Shown piece after piece: positions 9,405-17,483 of a stretch of 39,139 nt of DNA. Origin of the DNA: an uncultured Roseburia sp. Lineage in GTDB: Bacteria > Bacillota > Clostridia > Lachnospirales > Lachnospiraceae. The DNA lies in assembly GCA_947088675.1 (NCBI GenBank), contig CAMUHN010000027.1, positions 1 to 39,139 on the forward strand. The letters are read 5' to 3'. Position numbers and translations under genes: made by a program. The notes under the pieces are model-generated. The model was not told the DNA's origin. It worked only from the letters and a program-made list of their open reading frames with translations, and did no database searches. Numbering within the stretch: the stretch's first letter is position 1; each line of letters begins with the position of its first letter.

Positions 9405-10115
9405 TCATTGCGCCGGCTTTTCGGCGCGAACCGGATCTTTCAGTCCTCTAAGATATTCTTTCTGCTCCGGCGTAATCCGTCTGCTCTCGATCGCCTTTTG
9501 AATCGCTTTATTGTGCGTCCAGGGCTCCAGGCGCTTCTCCTCCAGAAACGGCAGTACCGCGTCATACTGCTTTGCAAGCGCAGTCGCAAAGTACCAGGCA
9601 ATCATCATATTGATATAGTACTCCTTGGAACGAACGCCGCAGATCAGACCGGGATATGCCAGATCAAAATCGTCGTCCAGAAAATGCGCCATCAGCATTC
9701 CGACCGCAAAACGAACCTCATAGGTTTTGTCCGATGCAAGCCATGTTTTTATATATGGAAGCAATTCCTGCCGATGACGGCGAAATACCTTTGGAGACAT
9801 CTGGTCGCAGGTCGCCCAGTTATCGACAAACGGAAGAAACGGCGTTATTTTTTCCATACAAGGGGAAAAATCTTTTATCTCTGAGATCAGAAACGCATGC
9901 AGTTGATTCTCTTCAAAATATTCATGCGGAAGCTGACAGAAAAACAGATCAATATCTTCCCGTTTGGCCAGCTGCTTTGCAAGTTTCCGCAGCGCCGGCG
10001 TGCGCACGCCGATGATCGCGCCGCGCTCAATCGTGGGGATTAGCCTGCTCTGAAAATCACGGTATTTTTCGTCCTGAAGTGAAAACAGTTCTTCTCTTAT
10101 CTCTTCTAAAATCAT
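9405..10115 (-). CDS. DNA alkylation repair protein, AlkD-type glycosylase
   Basis: A 236-residue HEAT-like-repeat protein of the AlkD family, which excises alkylated purines (N3- and N7-alkyl adducts) from DNA. I prefer the start at 10115 (MILEEIREEL), preceded by AAAGGG; the ten-residue extension upstream has no ribosome site. FVDNWATCD at 96-104 puts W100 and D104 four residues apart, the same spacing as the functional Trp109/Asp113 pair of Bacillus cereus AlkD, so the enzyme is probably active. The rest (VRFAVGMLMAHF, YYINMMIAWYFA) gives the expected helical pairs. Length matches the family. It lies between the broken LRR gene and the lipoprotein gene; the link with these envelope genes looks incidental. 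Confidence 0.88.
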   Translation of the reverse strand: MILEEIREELFSLQDEKYRDFQSRLIPTIERGAIIGVRTPALRKLAKQLAKREDIDLFFCQLPHEYFEENQLHAFLISEIKDFSPCMEKITPFLPFVDNWATCDQMSPKVFRRHRQELLPYIKTWLASDKTYEVRFAVGMLMAHFLDDDFDLAYPGLICGVRSKEYYINMMIAWYFATALAKQYDAVLPFLEEKRLEPWTHNKAIQKAIESRRITPEQKEYLRGLKDPVRAEKPAQ

Positions 10116-10230
10116 ATTTCCCTTTCTGTACAGTATCTCTGTCATATTTTATGCCGATCATGCATATATCAGTTCTAGGACAAATTTTTTAATATCTATC
10201 AATATACAAGATCCGCCGCATCCCCTGCCG

Positions 10231-10512
10231 TCAAAATGTGTGCCATTCCCAAACGCAGGAATAGCAGTCATATTTCTTATACCATTTTTTGTATACCGAA
10301 AGACTTTCCTTCGGCACATAAACGCTGGTAAAAATGGGCAGTGGCGCCATTTCCGGCCTGACTCCGGAAACATCAGGCGGTGTTGTCCCCTTAAAATATA
10401 CTTTTTCTGCACCTGATAATTCCGAAAATCCCGGCGCAACCACAGACCGAAGACTCGCAGGAAACACTACATTCTTCATAGATTCATCCCATGTTTTATG
10501 ATTAACAATACT
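10231..10512 (-). pseudogene. 3' remainder of the LRR gene beyond an in-frame stop
   Basis: After the TAA at 10513-10515 the same frame stays open for 11 codons, reaches an ATG at 10479 and continues 82 codons to the stop at 10231. The sequence (NVVFPASLRSV, then AEKVYFKGTTPP, then SVYVPKESLSVYKKW) is a typical last part of a BspA-type leucine-rich repeat protein. It therefore looks like the severed C-terminus of the gene just upstream. The ATG at 10479 could allow separate translation, but I see no ribosome site before it and the product would have no signal peptide. Confidence 0.7.
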
Positions 10513-11502
10513 TTACTCTTCCGTCAGCTTCTCAATCTGTTCAGACAGATAAATATCCCCGTTTTCATCCACAACCGCCACAGACAATGACTTATCTTTT
10601 TTATTGTAAATACACTGACCGTCCCTTGCATACACTTTATTCTGTGCAGATACAGTTACATTTTTGATCGCGCCGCTCTGATAGCCATACGGTTCGTGGA
10701 AAGCAAACATTTCAATCTTTGTCACGGAAGCCGGAATATGCACTGTACGGGCTCTGCAGTTATTGAGCGCGAATTTTTTGATCCGCTTCACTCCTTCCGG
10801 AATATTAAGCTGCTTGCCGGACGCAAACGAATAGACCAGCGACTGATCTTTCTTTGTAATGACACATTTATTTTTTATCCTGTATTTCCTGTTTTTGCCG
10901 GAAATTGTCATGCCCGTTAATTTAGGGCAGTCCCTGAATGCGCTGGTATGCAATGAGGTCAATGTAGCCGGAAGCTTTACATTTTTTAATTTGTCGCAGC
11001 CGTAGAATGCGTCTTCATTGATTGCTGTCACACTTTTAGGAATTTCCAGCGACCGAATGGAATCCATTCCGCTAAACGCAGTGTTCCCGATAATTTCCAA
11101 CGAATCGGGCAGCTTTAACTTCTTAATCTCTTTTACCGTTTTCCCTGAAGCGTCTGCGAGATGATATGGCTCGGCAATTTCCCCAAATATACTTATATCA
11201 GTGTCGGCACCATACGCTTCTTTCCATTCCCATCCCAGAACTGTGACAGTTTTGCCATCCAGTTTTTCCGGAATAGACAGCGTGGTGTGCTTTTTCTTTT
11301 TGTCAATATCGATCCGGTAGATCCATGCCTTATCGCCTTTTGCCGACGTATAGGCATGATAAGTAAACGCTCCAATTGTTTTATGTATCGTATTGTCACG
11401 GTTCCATACAGTCCGCTCGCCCGCCGCTGCATGTTCCGTCATACCAAAGACGAACAGCATTGCTATCAGAGTACTCATAAAAATCCATTGTTTCTTTTTC
11501 AT
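10513..11502 (-). CDS. BspA-type leucine-rich repeat surface protein (truncated by in-frame stop)
   Basis: A 329-residue exported protein with a signal peptide (residues 1-27, ending near AAAG) and several LRR_5/BspA-type repeats: LKLPDSLEIIGNTAFSG, LEIPKSVTAINEDAFYG, VKLPATLTSLHTSAF, then LNIPEGVKRIKKFAL and VHIPASVTKIEMFAF. Such proteins are usually surface adhesins or binding proteins. GGGGGATG precedes the start. The frame ends at TAA 10513-10515, but the repeat sequence continues in the same frame to 10231, so the ancestral protein was about 423 residues and this product probably lacks its last repeat and C-terminus. It lies 54 bases after the TPM-like gene on the same strand and is probably cotranscribed with it. 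Confidence 0.82.
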   Translation of the reverse strand: MKKKQWIFMSTLIAMLFVFGMTEHAAAGERTVWNRDNTIHKTIGAFTYHAYTSAKGDKAWIYRIDIDKKKKHTTLSIPEKLDGKTVTVLGWEWKEAYGADTDISIFGEIAEPYHLADASGKTVKEIKKLKLPDSLEIIGNTAFSGMDSIRSLEIPKSVTAINEDAFYGCDKLKNVKLPATLTSLHTSAFRDCPKLTGMTISGKNRKYRIKNKCVITKKDQSLVYSFASGKQLNIPEGVKRIKKFALNNCRARTVHIPASVTKIEMFAFHEPYGYQSGAIKNVTVSAQNKVYARDGQCIYNKKDKSLSVAVVDENGDIYLSEQIEKLTEE

Positions 11503-11556
11503 AAATCATCCCCCATTTCTTTTCAAAGAGCTTCACATTGGTTTCGTATTCCTCCC

Positions 11557-12480
11557 TTATTTCATAATCTGTTTTGCTGATTCCCGAAACACCCTTGCAA
11601 AATACGCTTCATCCGACAAGGAAGAATCTGTATAATATGTATCCGCATTTGTCAGGAAAACTTCCCTTGCGTCATCATCGATAATGACGGATGCCTCAGT
11701 TCCTGTATAAAGGTAAGTGATATATTCCGATGCGGCATACTCCATAAATACAAAGATCATATGCCCCTCATCCTGATACATCGCATTATATTTTTCTTCA
11801 AGATAACTCTCCGCTTCTTCATCTGTAATCTCTTCTCCTTTTCCATTGAGACGATCACAGATATACAAATAAGGCTGCACACCTGTCTTCTCATAAAACT
11901 CTTCCATTGCCTGTTTTACGGTATCAGTGTCCGAAAGCCAGTGCAGATCATCCTGTATCACCTGCTCCGTTCGCAGGCATTTTTCAGCGGCCAGTTTTTC
12001 CCTTGCTGTTTGTTTTTCCGCTTTTCCGTTATCCTCTGCACGTCTGTTATCGTCCGGAACAATTACCTGCTCCAGGTCTCTTACAAAATTCTGAACCTTT
12101 TCTGACCGAAGGGAAGCAAAAAATGCCGCCAGGATAACTGCCAACAGAAAAACAATCAGAAAAAAATTACCGCAGCAGCCTCTTCCTGCCCTCTGCCCTC
12201 CATAACCGCCCGGCGGCGGACCCCACGATCTGCGCGGCGGTGGCGAATCCCACGACCTGCGCGGCGGCGGTGGATTCCGTGGCGCCGACGAACCCCACGA
12301 CCCTCGCGGCGGCGATGGATTCCGTGGCGCCGACGATTTGCGATGTGACGAAAGCGATCCCATGCTGCCGCCTGATGACGTCTTTCTCCCCGAAGAACCG
12401 CCCGCTGATGACCTGTGGCTGGAAAATCCCCTGCCCTCTCTGCCGGGTTTTCCGCCTGCTGCTCCTCCACCTCTTCCCAT
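11557..12480 (-). CDS. membrane protein with low-complexity head and TPM-like domain
   Basis: A 307-residue protein in three parts. Residues 1-100 are low complexity (Gly, Ser, Pro, Arg) and include a 15-residue repeat. Residues about 105-123 form one transmembrane segment. Residues about 165-307 resemble the TPM_phosphatase fold: FYEKTGVQPYLYICD, then DEGHMIFVFME, YLYTGTEASVIID and a final helix. TPM domains occur in thylakoid and bacterial membrane proteins, some with phosphatase activity; here no activity can be assigned. With the basic head inside, the TPM part would be extracytoplasmic. An AGGAGG lies six to seven bases before the ATG, at the very end of the DUF1287 gene, only 12 bases away, so the two genes are surely cotranscribed. 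Confidence 0.7.
   Translation of the reverse strand: MGRGGGAAGGKPGREGRGFSSHRSSAGGSSGRKTSSGGSMGSLSSHRKSSAPRNPSPPRGSWGSSAPRNPPPPRRSWDSPPPRRSWGPPPGGYGGQRAGRGCCGNFFLIVFLLAVILAAFFASLRSEKVQNFVRDLEQVIVPDDNRRAEDNGKAEKQTAREKLAAEKCLRTEQVIQDDLHWLSDTDTVKQAMEEFYEKTGVQPYLYICDRLNGKGEEITDEEAESYLEEKYNAMYQDEGHMIFVFMEYAASEYITYLYTGTEASVIIDDDAREVFLTNADTYYTDSSLSDEAYFARVFRESAKQIMK
12211..12333 (-). repeat. 45-base in-frame tandem repeat
   Basis: Two full copies and one partial copy of a 45-base unit encode SAPRNPSPPRGSWGS, SAPRNPPPPRRSWDS and PPPRRSWGPPP (residues about 50-90 of the TPM-like protein). The block TGGATTCCGTGGCGCCGACG recurs exactly at 12271 and 12316. The region is a GC-rich minisatellite that could change length by slippage without breaking the frame. 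Confidence 0.85.
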
Positions 12481-12492
12481 CTGATTTCCTCC

Positions 12493-13209
12493 TTATGTTT
12501 TTAACATCCTCTGGCTTCTTCCACTTTGCTGCGATGAGCACCCTGCAGAAGAATCAATGCGGTAATGGCCTACAATCTCTCCCCATGTCTCTAAAATATC
12601 TTCCTCGTAACTTGCCTGTAAGGGGTGCGCGTTATGTATCACAAATGGAATCCCCTTTTTATTGCGGCTGTCAGAGACAATCCCGACATGCCCCGCAAAT
12701 ATCACGATATCCCCGCCCTGCCACTCATCAATCTCTGTAATATCCGTAGTCAAGGCAGTAGCATTATTTTTAAAATATACTTTTAAGTTTTTTACACGAC
12801 GAAAATCAATCTTATCATCTGCCTTATCCATCTCATAGTCGTCCGGGTGCAGCCGGATATCCTGATCGACCAGAAACCGAAGGTCATATCCTGCCCCAAG
12901 CAGCGCCTGTGCAACCACATCCGTGCAGACGCCGTATTCATCATCCGGATAACCGCCCGCATAATAGTTGCTCTTATATTTTGGCTTTGTGGCCACATAG
13001 TCTTTTGCGCTCTGCAGAATATCGGTCTGATCGTCGATATTGTCCCCGTCGGCATCCCGCCCGCTCCGACAGGCTGTTATGCCAAAATCTTCATTTGTAT
13101 ACTTTCTATGAGGAATATAATTATACCGATATAACAGATACACAATTGTCACGGCTGCCGCAAACAGAACTGCTGCCGCGGCTGTCCTGAAACATTTCTT
13201 CTTTTTCAA
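12493..13209 (-). CDS. DUF1287 family protein, membrane-anchored Cys/His hydrolase-like
   Basis: A 238-residue protein with an N-terminal membrane anchor (about 9-28) and a DUF1287 domain outside. DUF1287 proteins share the papain/NlpC-P60-like layout, and the pattern is complete here: a cysteine in YGVCTDVVAQAL (C95), a histidine in VIFAGHVGIV (H174) and the conserved HNAHP (192-196). A role in peptidoglycan or peptide hydrolysis is inferred from this layout only. The frame has no ATG; the start is TTG at 13209, eight bases after AAAGGAAG. An aspartate-rich DADGDNIDD stretch (52-60) may bind calcium. It is the first gene of the minus-strand run and has a promoter at 13241-13269. Confidence 0.8.
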   Translation of the reverse strand: MKKKKCFRTAAAAVLFAAAVTIVYLLYRYNYIPHRKYTNEDFGITACRSGRDADGDNIDDQTDILQSAKDYVATKPKYKSNYYAGGYPDDEYGVCTDVVAQALLGAGYDLRFLVDQDIRLHPDDYEMDKADDKIDFRRVKNLKVYFKNNATALTTDITEIDEWQGGDIVIFAGHVGIVSDSRNKKGIPFVIHNAHPLQASYEEDILETWGEIVGHYRIDSSAGCSSQQSGRSQRMLKT

Positions 13210-13240
13210 CTGTCATGCTTCCTTTCCCGTTACTGTCATT

Positions 13241-13269
13241 ACTATACTCCCTCACGGCAAAATTAACAA
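13241..13269 (-). promoter_or_regulatory. promoter of the DUF1287 operon
   Basis: On the minus strand TTGTTA (13264-13269), 17 bases, TATAGT (13241-13246), about 30 bases before the TTG start. It is divergent from, and 14 bases away from, the -35 of the two-component operon promoter. Confidence 0.55.
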
Positions 13270-13283
13270 GAGAAAGATATCCC

Positions 13284-13312
13284 TTGCCGCAGGCAGATAA
13301 ATGGTGTATGAT
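13284..13312 (+). promoter_or_regulatory. promoter of the two-component operon
   Basis: TTGCCG (13284-13289), 17 bases, TATGAT (13307-13312), about 35 bases before the TTG start at 13348. The weak -35 suggests moderate or controlled activity. Confidence 0.55.
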
Positions 13313-13347
13313 GAAAAAAATTTCACGACGGAATGGAGGGGAATTGT

Positions 13348-14454
13348 TTGAAATCTCAAAACTTTAGAAAGTATTTCCTCGCTGCTTTTGCCATATTTGC
13401 ACTCTTTTCCCCCTTATACAGATTGCAGGCGGAAGAAAAATTCAGAGCAGACGATAAAACTGTGCGTTCCCAATATATGGAATACCAAAAACGCCTGACT
13501 GCCGTAAAATCTTCGTCTGATCTTGCACAATATGGTTTTTCACCGATTGAAGACCAGACTTTCTCTTTTGAAATGGATGAATACAAAGATGTAACCATGA
13601 TCCCCGCACTGGACCGTACCTGGCACAGACTGATTCTGTTTTTTTCGGACAATACAGATCAAATTATATACTATACAGATCAGCTGGCGGCAAATAACTA
13701 CAATATTGGGCAAATGGAACAGCCCTGCCGCGGAATTGCCGCCGTTTCATTTCGGGACTTGAATAAAGACGGCTTCCTCGATATCATCCTGATCGCCTCC
13801 TGTGTAAACAGAGAAGGTCCTGCATCGGGCGCACCCTATAAGGCTGGGGACGTGCTGTTTGGCAATGGCCATGAATTTTACCGCGATTACAGGATTTCGG
13901 ACAAAATCAACCGTTTTGGAATGAACCAGAGTACGGAAGTGATTACCGCATTTGTACGGGACAGCTGTTCGACGGAATTTTTATATACATCCTCAACTTT
14001 AACTGATCTGTATGCCGGCGGTTTTTTGGTACATCAGGAACAGTGTTACGACAGATCATTCGAAAAATTCGGCACTTTACAGGTGGTGCCCGGAACCTAC
14101 CGTATCTCTGATTATGATATTTTTATGATATTTCTGGCAGACCGGCAGGGAAATATCGTATCGGTACTCCAGCCGATGGGCGATTACGAAAGCCTGTACT
14201 CGCTCACGGGAATCAACTGCCGGGATATTGACGGAGACGGGCTGAAAGACATCGTGATTCTGGCAAAATACAATTATGAAGATACAGACGGACAGACGCT
14301 TACCGCAAGCGACTATGCTGTCTATTATCAGCGAATTGCCGGCTTTGCGGCAGATACGGATATGAAAATCAGCTACCGTATCGATGACAATACAACCATG
14401 GAGGAATTGGTAAAACATGCGAGAGCTTACTGGGGGTGGAAATCTGAAAAATGA
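13348..14454 (+). CDS. secreted FG-GAP/VCBS-like protein linked to a two-component system
   Basis: A 368-residue exported protein. I start at TTG 13348 because GGAGGGG lies six bases upstream; the in-frame ATG at 13333 overlaps that ribosome site. Residues 1-28 are a signal peptide ending near LQA/EE. The body has two calcium-loop-like strands of the FG-GAP/VCBS type, FRDLNKDGFLDIILIAS and CRDIDGDGLKDIVILAK, suggesting a beta-propeller-like fold. No catalytic motif is seen. Its stop overlaps the start of the response regulator gene (ATGA), so the proteins are made together. I infer an extracytoplasmic accessory or sensory role for the kinase; the ligand is unknown. Confidence 0.75.
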   Translation: MKSQNFRKYFLAAFAIFALFSPLYRLQAEEKFRADDKTVRSQYMEYQKRLTAVKSSSDLAQYGFSPIEDQTFSFEMDEYKDVTMIPALDRTWHRLILFFSDNTDQIIYYTDQLAANNYNIGQMEQPCRGIAAVSFRDLNKDGFLDIILIASCVNREGPASGAPYKAGDVLFGNGHEFYRDYRISDKINRFGMNQSTEVITAFVRDSCSTEFLYTSSTLTDLYAGGFLVHQEQCYDRSFEKFGTLQVVPGTYRISDYDIFMIFLADRQGNIVSVLQPMGDYESLYSLTGINCRDIDGDGLKDIVILAKYNYEDTDGQTLTASDYAVYYQRIAGFAADTDMKISYRIDDNTTMEELVKHARAYWGWKSEK

Positions 14455-15107
14455 CAAAAATACTGATTGTTGACGACGAAAAACCGATTTGCGATCTGAT
14501 TGACCTGAATCTGTCTTCCGCCGGTTATCACTGCACAAGCGCACTTGACGGGTTATCAGCGCTTGATATGATAGAAAAAGAAAATTATGATTTAATTTTG
14601 CTTGATATCATGCTACCGGGAGCAAGCGGCTATGATATCATGGAATACATACGTCCGCTGGAAATTCCGGTTATCTTCGTCACTGCGAAGCATGAAGTAA
14701 AAGACCGGGTGAAAGGGTTAAAGCTTGGCGCCGATGATTATCTGGTGAAACCGTTTGATGTAATCGAACTTACGGCACGTGTCGAGGCCGTACTGCGGCG
14801 TTATAACAAGGTGGAGCAGAAGCTGACCGCAGGTGATGTTACAGCAGATCTGGACGCGCATAAAGTGACGAAAGCCGGAAAGCAGATTGAACTGACAAAC
14901 AAGGAATTTGGCCTTTTGGTACTCTTTATGAAAAATAAAAATGTCGCCCTGTTCCGTGAAACACTGTATGAAAAAGTCTGGGAAGAAGAATACTACGGGG
15001 ACAGCCGCACACTGGATCTGCATGTGCAGCGCTTACGCAAAAAACTTGGCTGGGAAAAATGTCTTGTCGCCGTCTACAAAGTCGGGTATCGTCTGGAATT
15101 ACCCTGA
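14451..15107 (+). CDS. OmpR/PhoB-family response regulator
   Basis: A 218-residue DNA-binding response regulator. The receiver domain (1-115) has the acidic pair D8/D9, phospho-acceptor D52 in LLDIMLPG, T79 and K100 (YLVKP). The C-terminal winged helix (about 122-218) has the family pattern LTNKEFGLLVLFM, then SRTLDLHVQRLRKKL and VGYRLE. The start overlaps the stop of the upstream gene by four bases, and the kinase gene follows after 21 bases. OmpR-family regulators bind head-to-tail sites about 11 bases apart; an array of exactly that spacing lies at 17352-17417, before the amidase/deacetylase gene, and is the best candidate target in the window. Confidence 0.95.
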   Translation: MTKILIVDDEKPICDLIDLNLSSAGYHCTSALDGLSALDMIEKENYDLILLDIMLPGASGYDIMEYIRPLEIPVIFVTAKHEVKDRVKGLKLGADDYLVKPFDVIELTARVEAVLRRYNKVEQKLTAGDVTADLDAHKVTKAGKQIELTNKEFGLLVLFMKNKNVALFRETLYEKVWEEEYYGDSRTLDLHVQRLRKKLGWEKCLVAVYKVGYRLELP

Positions 15108-15128
15108 TTTTCAAGAAGAAAGGAACTT

Positions 15129-16535
15129 ATGAAATTTTCATTTAAAATTCTGCTCTGCATGTTAATGGTCATGGCGCTCGCACTCGGCTTCAGTGGTTTT
15201 TACTTTGTCAACCATGTCTTTGAATCCTCGCTGGAACGGGAAATCGGACAATCGCTTGACGAGAGCAGTATTCTTGGCTTCGCACTCGAAACGGCGGCTT
15301 TAAATGTGCCGTCCAAATACCGCATTCTGCCGGACCATACGATTGACGAGATTGCGGCAAAACTGGAAGCAGGCGGCGCGCAGGGGAAACGGCTTCTGCG
15401 CATCTCGGACGAAGAAAAAAACGTGCTCTATGCCAGCGACGGCTTTGATGCGGACGAAAAACTTCTGGCATTGACCGACAAATCAATCAAGTCATACCAT
15501 ATTATGGCCGTTTCCGATCAGCACTATATCCATACCGTAACGGCAGTCACCGCATTAAACCGCGTTTTATATCTGGAGACACTGCGCAATGTCTCGGATG
15601 TTTTTACGGAACGCGCCCTGGGTTTCTCCCTGTACCGCCGTGTAACTGTCCTGATGCTGCTCGCCGGCGCACTGATTATGCACCTGATCTGTTCTGTGCT
15701 GACCAAACCGATCCGCATCCTCACACAGGCCACAAGAAAGATGGAAGAGAAAGATTACTCTTACCGTGCAAAACAGGTCAGTCAGGATGAACTCGGGCAG
15801 CTGACGCAGGACTTCAATCATATGGCCGAAACTCTCGAACAAAATATTGTAAAACTGGAAGACGAAATTAATGCAAAGGAAGAATTTATGGGCGCTTTCG
15901 CCCATGAACTGAAAACCCCGCTTACAACAATGATCGGCTATGCCGACCTTCTGCGTTCCAGAAAACTCGACACGGAAAAACACCTGATGGCCGCCAATTA
16001 TATCTATACGGAGGGAAAACGCTTAGAAGCGATGTCGCTGCGTCTTTTGGATATCATCGTCGCCGGAAAAAAAGAAGCCAGACTGTCCTTAATTCCGACA
16101 GAGCTGATCTTTGACTATCTTGCGGAACTCTACGCAGACAGAACGGATCTTATTTTTCTTTTTGAATATGAAAAGCAGAACGTACTGGCTGAATTAAATC
16201 TGCTTAAAACCGTGCTGATTAATCTGATCGACAATGCTGCCAAAGCATCCGATTCCGGCGGTGCGATTGAGATTAATGGCGTTCAGACAAAAAACGGATA
16301 TCGATTCTGCGTGAAAGATCATGGCATTGGTATTCCCGAAGACGAACTGCATAAAATTACGAAAGCGTTTTACATGGTCGACAAATCCCGCTCGCGCCAG
16401 AACAACGGCGCCGGGCTTGGTCTCGCACTTTGTTCACAAATTTTAAACATACACGGCAGTTCTCTCCTGATCGAGAGTGAACCGGGCAAAGGCTCCTGCT
16501 TTTCTTTCCTGTTAAACAATGCGGAGGAATCATGA
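15129..16535 (+). CDS. sensor histidine kinase
   Basis: A 468-residue membrane kinase, the partner of the response regulator. Two transmembrane segments (about 6-28 and 171-191) bracket an extracytoplasmic region of about 140 residues. A HAMP linker follows (about 190-242), then the dimerisation/phosphoacceptor helix with H259 in FAHELKTPLTTMIGY. The ATPase domain has the N box (LINLIDNAAKA), G1 (DHGIGIP) and G2 (GAGLGLAL). AGAAAGGAAC precedes the ATG. The stop overlaps the next start (ATGA). All catalytic motifs are intact. The signal is unknown, but the downstream cell-wall enzyme suggests envelope state or a cell-wall-directed compound (inference). Confidence 0.95.
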   Translation: MKFSFKILLCMLMVMALALGFSGFYFVNHVFESSLEREIGQSLDESSILGFALETAALNVPSKYRILPDHTIDEIAAKLEAGGAQGKRLLRISDEEKNVLYASDGFDADEKLLALTDKSIKSYHIMAVSDQHYIHTVTAVTALNRVLYLETLRNVSDVFTERALGFSLYRRVTVLMLLAGALIMHLICSVLTKPIRILTQATRKMEEKDYSYRAKQVSQDELGQLTQDFNHMAETLEQNIVKLEDEINAKEEFMGAFAHELKTPLTTMIGYADLLRSRKLDTEKHLMAANYIYTEGKRLEAMSLRLLDIIVAGKKEARLSLIPTELIFDYLAELYADRTDLIFLFEYEKQNVLAELNLLKTVLINLIDNAAKASDSGGAIEINGVQTKNGYRFCVKDHGIGIPEDELHKITKAFYMVDKSRSRQNNGAGLGLALCSQILNIHGSSLLIESEPGKGSCFSFLLNNAEES

Positions 16536-17359
16536 AACAAAAAACAAAAACGGCTCTTTTTATCGGCATAGCAGCGTTTACCGCCATCCTGTCTGTCTGG
16601 GGACCGGAATCTCTTGCAAAATACCAGGACCGCGGACGCTTTCAGCAAATCTATACCGAAACGGCAAATACTTCCCAGGCCGGCTACCTGTATAAACTCG
16701 GGGCGGATGAAAAGCTTACTATCCTGTCGCGCTGCTTAAACAGCCAGACACGCCCGGAAAGCGAGCAGCACAGCTTAACGCATCCCGACAATTCCAATAT
16801 TTACCCCGAATCAGACGGCTCCTACGCTTTCGTGGCAAACTACAGAAATCCTTACGATCAGGAGATTTCGGACGACAAAATCTATGATAAATGCAACGAT
16901 GCGCTCTCACAGTTAAAGGCCGTCGGCATACTTCCTGACGATGTCATGGAAATGGATGCCTCCTCCTATGATGCCACGCTCTATTCTGCAATCGACGTTT
17001 TGGAACCGCGCAACAACATTGCTGTCTGGATGCTGAATTTAAAAAGCAGCCCCAAAAATACGGCTAAGGAAAACCGCCTGATGGATGTCTGCATGGATGC
17101 TGAGGACGGAAAAATCTACGAATTTTTTGTGCGCACCTCACTGCTGTGGGAAGATATTGACACAGACCGGATAATGGAAAAATGGGCGCGCTATATGGGT
17201 CTTGACAGTCCTGCCCCCTATGAATCAGACAATCCTCTTCTGGAATCCACTCCATATTTCAAAAAATATGTTTTTTCCGGAGCAGGCGGCGAATCTACGA
17301 TTGTTACAATCGGCTATTATGAGGGAATTAACGAACTTTTTTTAAAAATATCCCGATGA
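16532..17359 (+). CDS. signal-anchored extracytoplasmic protein of the two-component operon, function unknown
   Basis: A 275-residue protein with one N-terminal hydrophobic segment (about 7-25) serving as signal or anchor; the remainder is soluble and mostly acidic. I recognise no family. RLMDVCMDAEDGKIYEFFV reads like a strand-turn-strand of a small alpha/beta domain, and two cysteines in the mature part (C120 and C190 by approximate count) might pair. GGAGG lies five bases before the ATG, within the kinase 3' end, and the start overlaps the kinase stop. It is the last gene of the four-gene operon; the stop lies in the first unit of the 11-base repeat array. By position it may modulate the kinase or act with the FG-GAP-like protein (inference). 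Confidence 0.7.
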   Translation: MKQKTKTALFIGIAAFTAILSVWGPESLAKYQDRGRFQQIYTETANTSQAGYLYKLGADEKLTILSRCLNSQTRPESEQHSLTHPDNSNIYPESDGSYAFVANYRNPYDQEISDDKIYDKCNDALSQLKAVGILPDDVMEMDASSYDATLYSAIDVLEPRNNIAVWMLNLKSSPKNTAKENRLMDVCMDAEDGKIYEFFVRTSLLWEDIDTDRIMEKWARYMGLDSPAPYESDNPLLESTPYFKKYVFSGAGGESTIVTIGYYEGINELFLKISR

Positions 17360-17417
17360 TGCAACTTTGATGCAACTTTGATGCCCTTTTGATGCAGAAA
17401 TGATGATGTTTTGATGC
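17352..17417 (+). promoter_or_regulatory. array of six 11-base direct repeats, probable response-regulator operator
   Basis: Six consecutive 11-base units end in GATGC (once GATGA): cccgatgatgc, aactttgatgc twice, ccttttgatgc, agaaatgatga, tgttttgatgc. One unit per helical turn is the spacing used by OmpR/PhoB-family regulators, and such a regulator is encoded at 14451-15107. The array ends 10 bases before a -10-like TATGAT (17428-17433); the expected -35 position (17405-17410) falls within the last units and lacks a consensus, as in activator-dependent promoters. The first unit includes the stop codon of the preceding gene. Confidence 0.75.
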
Positions 17418-17418
17418 A

Positions 17419-17463
17419 CCTCTTGTGTATGATGTCAGGCAACACAAGAGGTCTTTATTTTTA
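17419..17463 (+). terminator. terminator of the two-component operon
   Basis: A perfect 10-base inverted repeat CCTCTTGTGT / ACACAAGAGG (17419-17428 with 17442-17451) with a 13-base loop, followed by TCTTTATTTTT. It stands about 60 bases after the last stop of the operon. The -10-like element of the next promoter begins at the base of the loop, so the two signals are superimposed. Confidence 0.75.
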
Positions 17464-17483
17464 ACTTCAGGAGGAACTTCATC

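Noticed and set aside
10158-10439. 93-codon minus-strand frame
   Set aside because: Out of frame with the LRR remainder at 10231-10512, which explains the region better.
17352-17417. CRISPR-like or minisatellite reading of the 11-base repeats
   Set aside because: Units are far too short and contiguous for CRISPR, and the fixed helical-turn spacing next to a promoter fits an operator better.
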